A stretch of 64,000 bases of DNA from Onthophagus taurus. Taxonomy: Eukaryota; Arthropoda; Insecta; Coleoptera; Scarabaeidae. The number at the start of each line of letters is the position of its first letter. The first letter of the stretch is position 1. The translations under genes and the position numbers were made by a program. The DNA is taken from assembly GCF_036711975.1 (NCBI RefSeq), contig NC_091972.1, positions 5,275,001 through 5,339,000 of the forward strand, read 5' to 3'. The notes below the pieces were generated by a model. The model did not search any database and was not told the origin of the DNA. It was given only the letters and a program-made list of their open reading frames with translations. Positions 56,865 through 64,000 of the stretch are shown piece after piece.

Positions 56865-59800
56865 ATGAACCGCAACCAGGGACAGAGAATTTTGGTACCC
56901 GACGACCTCCGCGAGGTTCTCCTCGAATTCACCATAAGCTACCTTTTGGAACAACCTGGCGATGTGGTTTCGTACGCGGCCGACTACTTCCAAAGGTTAA
57001 GGGAGAGTAGAACTACTGCTATTGTGTTTGGGGAGGGAAGCGAAATTACGGGGGCTACTCCTTCTTCTGCCGATGAATCTACTTTATCTAGAGAAGAAGG
57101 TAATTTTTATTTCTTTTTTTTAATCCCTTTCTAAGTTGCAGTAATCCACCTTTTACATAATCTAATTTTTAATGAAGTACAGTTTTAGTGGAGGTGTTAA
57201 AAATGGAAATGGCTTATTTTAGTGGACATAAAATCTTTGTCTTCGTAATAACGTATAATTTTTATTACCACAACTTCTTCGAATTTTAATTTTTAAGTAG
57301 GCAATTCTTAAAAAAGACTAAAAGCTAACAAAAATCATTTTTCCTAGTACTTTTTTTTGAAAGGTTTGGAGGATTGGTTTTACTCATCATAGTAAAAAAA
57401 AATCTGTTTGAAATTTTTTAATTTATCCAGTGATGGATAAGTTCCGCGTTGTTTGATCTCGAACAGAAAAAAATTATTTTTCTCCGTCTATTTATTATTT
57501 ATGTAAATCCATCCTTAATTATTAATTTCTATAGTCAACCATTAAGGAATGTCTTAATGATAGGTGCTGTTTGGTAAGTATAAGTATCATTAATTGTTTC
57601 GGCAAACATGCCATTAACCCCTCAACTATTGAATAAATAATGGATTTCTCAAAACTAGAGAGGGTTTCAAAAAGGGGTTGAACCTGACCCAGAAAAAGTC
57701 ATTGAAAATGTTACCTAAAATTTCAATTATGGCATTTCTACATTGTAACAATATTCAGTTTTAATTTAACGAATTCGGTGTTTCGAAATTTTAATCCATC
57801 GATCAACGATCCATTACCATCTTATCAATCGTTCATTAGAACTGGATTAAGTTTAAATCCTGTTTTTATATAATGTAACTACCTAATTAAGTGTTAGTTA
57901 CCATATGCCCAATACATGCTTAACAAACTTCGATTGATTTATGTTCATTTAAAGTGAATAGGGCATTAATTGACATTTCTAGAAACATGCCTAATTTAAC
58001 AGATGCTAACGTTTAATTAAAACTTTTATTACATCATGATTTCCTAACCGCAGAAAAGGTTCGAGAAAGAACATGAATCAACTTGATGAACAGTTGTTAT
58101 GGTAATGGAATACAGAAATCCTTTAGGTTAAAAGGAGAAAGCACTAGAAAAGAGATTTGCTATACCGGGAATTTCATATAATTCGCAATATATGAATGCA
58201 GTAACCATCGTTACGAAACTACTATGCACTTGCACTTTTCCACATAAAATGCAACATAGCTTAATAGTACAGGCATTGGATAATTTTGCAAAGGCAAAGT
58301 TTTGATTGGAAAAAGGTCCTTGTGATAACCCTGGGTTTTCGACCGTCTTAAGAGACTCACGGCTAAACACGAATATTTCTGGATCTATGTCTAGTGTGAG
58401 TTCTACTTTTCGTTCAATAAAAATATACCACTATCTAACGCTAAATAACAATTAAAACTAGAACTAACACTAGACTTAGAACTAGAATCATTTGGGTTTA
58501 GCCGCACGTCTCTAAAGACGGCTAAATCCAAATCATTCTAGTTCTAGGTCTTGTGTTAGTTCTAGTGACAGTGCTAGTGTAAAACTAGAATTAACACTAG
58601 ACCAAGAACTAGAAAGTATCGGGTTTGGCCGTACGTCTTTAGACGCTGTCACACCTAACATTAGACCTAAAACTAGAAACATTCGGACATGGTGCATTTT
58701 ATGTGGGACAAAGTAAGTAGGTACGCCCTAGTTTCTATGGAACTATATTTTTGTATATTGCATTTTAACTGAAATTCACTGTATGTGGGCATTTGGTTTA
58801 AATCATAATGGTGGGGGTTATTCATTCCCCACCATTATGATAAATTTTGGGGTGGCAGAGATTCAGGATGTGTAGTAAAAAGTATATTTGATTTATCTAG
58901 AGTAATTCAAGGCATGCATCAAATCAAAACATACAAAGTAACTTATAATCTCTAGAAAAAAAGCTACTTATCGATGTGATTCTCTGCAAAAGTTCTCCCC
59001 CACTAAAGTAATTAAAATGTAGTGAGGTTGTTTTTTTTTTTTGTGCAATATTATACTTTCATTAATGGCGAGATCTGTGAGATAGAAAGTCCTTGCTTCC
59101 TTAAAGGCACCGAGTGTGTGAGTAAAAATCACTTAAGAATATTTTGGTTTTGAGTGAAATAGTTCAATAGATGACCCATAAACAGGCTTTTTTGGGCATG
59201 GCGTTATATTTCTGAAGCTTAATATAGATTTGGCCATTTTGATAAGATTGGGCATTACAACCCTCCCTCAATACATGCATGGTGTCCGTCAAAATTCTTG
59301 TGGTCATTTTTCAATTCCGTGTCTGGTACACATATGCATTTCAACCTCGCATCCATTTTAGAAAATTTCATTTTTCTTCAAAATAAGGGATTCAAAATTT
59401 TTGAAGCATAGCTAGGTATCATGCGGAGTTCTTCGTCACTGCCTGTTCTTTATCATTTTGGCAAAACTAGAGCGCAATTATTTCGAGTTTCAAAATTGAA
59501 AATACCACACTGTCATCTTTTGACTGTATAGTAAGCCTTATCTCACAACATCACATGTGTTGTGAGGATGTACATACTGAAGCTCATCTTGACTGTAAGT
59601 TCATAATGTTCATTAAACTTCCGTGAGGAATTCGGAGTACGTGAGCGCAGTGTTGCTTTGATTAGGTTGCACTTTGAACACATGGCGTAGCGTGAGGTTG
59701 AACCAATGATCGAATACTGTCGGAATCCAGGCAGAGTAACCAGAATAAGCTCGTCATTGCGAAAAAATTCCTTCACTGAATTTTTGTTCAACTAAACTGA

Positions 59801-61285
59801 ACAAAATTTCCTGGTCCTGGCACACCTTGTTTTTTGAACAATTCTGTACTCACACATTCTGCGTTGATTGTATATCTTCTTCTTTTGGTAACTTGATGGC
59901 TGGTTTATACGTGTAGTGCTTTAATTCTGTCATCGTTATTTTTCATACGGAAAAGAATTGTGTTGCAATTATGTTGCAGTATCAGCAACTGGAGATGTTG
60001 ATCTGCTTTATAACGGATTAACGGCCTCTAATTAATATGACTTTACGAAAGAATGTAGAAACTTTTGTAGTTTATCAAATAATTTCCAATTTTAACTTTG
60101 TAGATAACAATTTGTAGTTTTACGCTATACACAATCTATGTAAAACATAAAAATTGCTGTGGAAAGGCGAAACAACGATACATTTTAGCGTTTAAAACCA
60201 TTAAATTGAAACGTAACCCAAACATATTTTTTACAACAACACTTTTATTACTCATAACTGCAATTTCCATTTTACGGGTTCCGTTTAGTATCGACTAAAC
60301 AAAACCATTTTTTTTAAAATTTTATTTGAACGTGTCCAATTTTGCTATTTCGTTTTATTAAATTACGATAACTTATAACTTGCTATTCACGTTTTCTGTG
60401 GTGACACTTTTCAATTTGCAAATCGATATTTTTGTAGATACATATTTGCTTGATCCACTTAGAAAAATCCGTTTTAACTCTTAGAAGTGAGCTTTTTGAG
60501 TGATTTTTTTAACGAAATGACACGGGTCGGTTGGTTTAAAGACTTTCTCTTGGGACGAACTTTCTAATCTGGATCGACGACAAAACTTGTTTTGCTTTAA
60601 GCTATTGTACGGTAAAGATTTAAATGATCGTGGGTAGTAGATAAATACTCGGATTGAATAAATTTACAATAAAAGTAGGTCAATGTAATGAAAATATTGT
60701 GTTTATTTTTTCAGATTCGCTTCGGTCAATGCTTGAATATGATGGATAATCAAAAAAAATCGTCAAGTGTATATTTTTATTTAAAATTGTTTTGTGTAAT
60801 TGAAATTTGATGTTTTATGATGAATAAAATTTGTTGTTACATTGAAAAGTCTTACTTCATTTGTTAAAAAATAAATCAAAATTAAATTAAGATAATCAAA
60901 ATTGACATATTTTTTGAAAATGCCAAAACGAAAATTTAAAAAAAGTATATATCTTGATCGATAATAATAAATTGATTTTAAATTTACTTTTTTTATTTTT
61001 AGAACCGCCAATAACTCGGTTCTCAACTAGACGTAAATCGGTCTTTGCGGAAGCGTACGATCCGGAAGAAGACGACGAAGATGATGGCGCAAAATCAATA
61101 TTCCCCAAGTCGGATGAACAGCGACAGCAGCTTGCAGAAGCCGTCAAGAATATCTTGTTGTTCCGGGCCCTCGATCCGGAGCAAATGCAGGAAGTCCTCG
61201 ATGCTATGTTTGAGAGGAAGGTCGAGGAAGGAGAACTTGTTATCAAACAGGGTGACGATGGAGACAATTTTTATGTTATTCAACA
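56865..61285 (+). CDS. Pka-R2: cAMP-dependent protein kinase type II regulatory subunit (5' part)
   Basis: Two coding exons in the window, 56865-57099 and 61003-61285, joined in phase 1; the second ends in phase 2, so the gene continues beyond 64000. It holds PKA catalytic subunits inactive until cAMP binds. Exon 1 has the dimerisation/docking helices ([33 protein letters not shown]) that dock to AKAPs. Exon 2 has the inhibitory site [19 protein letters not shown], whose Ser after RRK marks it as type II (phosphorylatable), an acidic linker, [20 protein letters not shown] and the start of the first cAMP-binding domain ([14 protein letters not shown]). The intron of 3.9 kb contains a fold-back repeat cluster. 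Confidence 0.95.
58355..58730. repeat. CTAG-rich fold-back cluster, copy 3
   Basis: In the Pka-R2 intron. Arms 58456-58503 and 58519-58568 are near-perfect inverted repeats about 48 bp long (AACACTAGACTTAGAACTAG ... TTTAGCCG against CGGCTAAA ... CTAGTTCTAGGTCTTGTGTT). The 15-nt centre, CACGTCTCTAAAGA, is itself palindromic. A further arm with GGCCGTACGTCTTTAGACG follows to 58,680, then GCATTTTATGTGGGACAAAG, shared with 37.07 kb. Confidence 0.85.
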
Positions 61286-62700
61286 GTAAGTCAATTAATT
61301 AATTTTTAAATTTAACTTTTAAAACGATTTTATTAGCCGATCTATCGGAAGCTAACGGAGTCCTTGCTTCAACTAAAACAATTTAGTTAATTGCGTTCTC
61401 GAGTATCCCACTCTCCCCATATCGTATCACATCGGAAAAATATCGATTGTTTGTTCCCGTGGCGAATATTTTAGTGCATCGAGTGCAATGTCGATAAGAA
61501 AAAGCACACAAAATAAAAAGAAGTCAAGTGGTTTAATTTTAGAATTTAGAAGTACTAGGTTAACTAGTATTTATTGTTAATTGTATTAACAATGATGGCA
61601 ATTAACTAATGAAAATCCCATCGAAGTAATAAGATAATTACTAAATTCACTTCTCCACGCAACTTTAAATCAACAAGTTTAAATAAGTTAGAAGGTTAGA
61701 ATGGCGTCGCTGTGGGGAATGAAGTTTTTCCTTTTATTTATGCTTTAAATTGTTGAGGTACACGGGTTTTCACTTATTCATTTAAAATGTTTGCTTTTAA
61801 AGAGCTATTTTCGCGTCGTTTTTTTTTAAATGTTAAAAACGGTCGTTTGTAATATTGTTAAAGGTTTTATCTAATACGCAACCAGATGAATTATTTGTAT
61901 GAAAAGTTAATAGTTGTGTTTATCAGTATGGAGATAAGAGCGAGGGCTTTGGCTCGCTCGGCTTGGGTGGTTTTAGTTGCGTAATAAATTTACTTTACGG
62001 ACACCAGCCTACATTGTATTTTCGCTTGGCTTATTATAGGCAGCGACATTATTAGGATACACCTCGCCGGGCGTTTGGAATTATTCCAAATCGACTACGG
62101 TTATTGTCTTTGCATAGTTTTCTTGCCAGAAAAATATTGAAAGATAATAAAATTTCTTAAAACAAGTAAAAATAAACGATTCATAAATTACATTTTTCTG
62201 GAAACTTGGATGATTTTTTTTGAATTATTAACTCAAAATGTAAAAATTTTATTTATTACTGTATAAAAGAAAAAAAAATATATTAGCTGTTTGTGATTAA
62301 TTTGTTCTATATTGTTATTGGTTGAATCGTGAATGTGCTTCATAATGGACAAATCGTGAGAGTACTTAAAATGAAATTGCTTAAACAAGTATTTGGAGTT
62401 TAATATGGAGTTAATAAAATAAATAGACAGATTGCTACAAAAGTCCCAATAAAAATTGACTTTAAAATTGAGATCCAATGAGCCAAGAAATCATTCAATA
62501 CTACCTCATCTACCAATCAGCTATGGGAAATACTTCAGCTAGATATATGTGGCTGAAGTTAGATTCATATTCGAATCTGTACCAGATTCATAAAATTACA
62601 GTTGACCAGACAAATATTGAACATATTAATTGAAAAATCATTTTCTGAAACTACAGAAGTTGTAGCAATCTGCGATTACCCTGGCTAATTCAAATAGACC
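61286..62700. other. Pka-R2 intron, no other feature
   Basis: AT-rich intron sequence, with CpG-richer patches near 61,340-61,450 and 61,930-62,110. No exon recognised; the next cAMP-binding-domain exon is not in the window. Confidence 0.45.
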
Positions 62701-62723
62701 CTCTAGTATGTTCCCTGTCTACC

Positions 62724-63840
62724 CTCACCCCCAGATTTACGTAGAGGAAGAGTGGTGAATATTTGAATACTCATCGATTTTAATAGTCTAGAGTCTAGAT
62801 TATTGCATTGGGTCCTCTGGTATCCTTCTAGCCCCCACCCACATCTCCAGATTCGACGTAGGGGCCGAGGGGTGAATTTTTTAATATTCCTCCTTTTCAA
62901 TAGCATACTTAGATATTATTTTCTCAATAACTAGAGATTGCTGCACCTTGGGACTAGTCTAGATTATTGCATTGGGTTCTCTGGTATCCTTCTAGCCCAC
63001 CCACATCTCCAGATTTGCCGTAGGGGCCGAGGGGTGAATTTTTTAATATTCCTCCTTTTCAATAGCATACTTAGATATTATTTTCTCAATAACTAGAGAT
63101 TGCTGCACCTTGGAACTAGTCTAGATTATTGCATTGGGTTCTCTGGTATCCTTCTAGCCCACCCACATCTCCAGATTTGCCGTAGGGGCCGAGGGGTGAA
63201 TTTTTTAATATTCCTCGTTTTCAATAGCATACTTAGATGTTATTTTCTCAATAACTAGAGACTGCAGCACCTTGGGATTAGTCTAGATTATTGCATTAGG
63301 TCCTCTGGTATCATTCTAGCCCCCACCCACATCTCCAGATTCGATGTAGGGGCCGAGGGGTGAATTTTTTAATATTCCTCGTTTTCAATAGCATACTTAG
63401 ATATTATTTTCTCAATAACTAGAGATTGCTGCACCTTGGGACTAGTCTAGATTATTGCATTGGGTCCTCTGGCATCCTTCTAGCCCCCACCCACATCTCC
63501 AGATTCGACGTAGGGGCCGAGGGGTGATTTTTTTAATATTCCTCGTTTTCAATAGCATACTTAGATGTTATTTTCTCAATAACTAGAGATTGCTGCACCT
63601 TGGGACTAGTCTAGATTATTGCATTGGGTTCTCTGGTATCTTTCTAGCCCACCCACATCTCCAAATTCGCCGTAGGGGCCGAGGGGTGAATTTTTTAATA
63701 TGCCTTGTTTTCAGTAGCATACTTAGATATTATTTTTTCTGAGAACGAAGATCTTGAGAAAATAATTTTTAACTTTGCTATTAAAATCGATTAGTATTCA
63801 AATATTCACCACTCTGCCTCTACGTAAATCTGGAGGTGAG
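62724..63840. mobile_element. Terminal-inverted-repeat element filled with a tandem array
   Basis: Left end 62,724-62,793 (CCAGATTTACGTAGAGGAAG, AGTGGTGAATATTTGAATAC, TCGATTTTAATAG) is the inverse of the right end 63,782-63,840 (TTAAAATCGATTAGTATTCA, AATATTCACCACTCTGCCTC, TACGTAAATCTGG), about 60 bp with a few mismatches. The interior is a tandem array of a 162-164-bp unit. No coding capacity, so a non-autonomous element whose family I cannot name. Exact ends and target duplication were not resolved. Confidence 0.8.
62800..63745. repeat. 162-164-bp tandem repeat, about six units
   Basis: TATTGCATTGGGTYCTCTGG starts at 62801, 62965, 63127, 63289, 63453 and 63617, giving spacings of 164, 162, 162, 164 and 164. 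Each unit has CCACCCACATCTCCAGATT, GTAGGGGCCGAGGGGTGAAT, a T-run and CTCAATAACTAGAGATTGCT. The segment CCAGATTYGMCGTAGGGGCC...GGTGAATTTTTTAATATTCC is a diverged copy of the element's own terminal repeat. Confidence 0.93.
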
Positions 63841-64000
63841 AATCTATGCTAGATATCGCTGAATATTTATGCCAAAATTTGCTAGTGTTTTATCGAAATC
63901 ATATTTAATTTAAATTGACTTCAAACAGGTTTCTGGATGGTCTGCGGCTTCACCAAAAGTTGTCTAGGCCGTCAGAACGGATGACCTCGCTGGCCAAAAT

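Noticed and set aside
59543-59791. 82-codon minus-strand frame ([20 protein letters not shown])
   Set aside because: No recognisable domain, not bounded by convincing splice sites, inside the Pka-R2 intron; may be a transposon fragment but I cannot support it.
63929-64000. Third exon of Pka-R2
   Set aside because: The phase fits, but the frame lacks the Gly-rich and acidic pattern expected right after NFYVI in the cAMP-binding domain.

Overview
The window is nuclear DNA from an insect. It is AT-rich and non-operonic, with introns bounded by GT..AG and many decayed transposons. Its proteins read as insect orthologues: a delta-type glutathione S-transferase, a Dlc90F-like dynein light chain, RIC-3, Pka-R2, CDK20 and cyclin Q. 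A beetle is possible, but nothing seen fixes the order. I found no intact tRNA, rRNA, CRISPR array or prokaryotic feature.

Region 1 (1-31.9 kb) is gene-poor and built largely from repeats. It holds two decayed Tc1/mariner elements (3.46-4.92 kb and 23.12-24.61 kb), both with a catalytic spacing that fits DD41D. It also holds the C-terminus of a non-LTR retrotransposon (5.26-5.44 kb), a 454-bp tandem duplication (5.48-6.36 kb), a nine-unit array of a 313-bp satellite (8.26-11.08 kb), a fold-back repeat (14.29 kb), and a PIF/Harbinger-like element with 21-bp terminal inverted repeats and a zeste/Myb-like relic (14.45-17.04 kb).

Region 2 (31.9-44.5 kb) is a compact housekeeping cluster. In order it holds: a Cys/His-rich protein of unclear function (+); CDK20 (-); a delta-class GST (-); F-actin capping protein alpha (-) head-to-head with complex I subunit NDUFA11 (+); two tandem secreted WAP-domain peptides (-), each with a TATA box; cyclin Q (-) head-to-head with a Tctex-type dynein light chain (+). 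A minisatellite carrying a perfect 51-bp inverted repeat lies at 41.4-42.1 kb.

Region 3 (45.9-64 kb) holds long-intron genes. ric-3 (+, about 6.6 kb, eleven exons plus one alternative) encodes a nicotinic receptor chaperone. A single-exon phospholipid scramblase (-) follows, then the 5' part of the type II PKA regulatory subunit (+), which runs off the window. A terminal-inverted-repeat element filled with a 163-bp tandem array sits at 62.7-63.84 kb.

The neighbouring genes serve unrelated processes (actin, respiration, dynein, kinase control, detoxification, receptor biogenesis), so this is ordinary eukaryotic gene order and not a pathway cluster. No new multi-gene system is evident. The most unusual material is in the repeats and in ric-3 exon phases.
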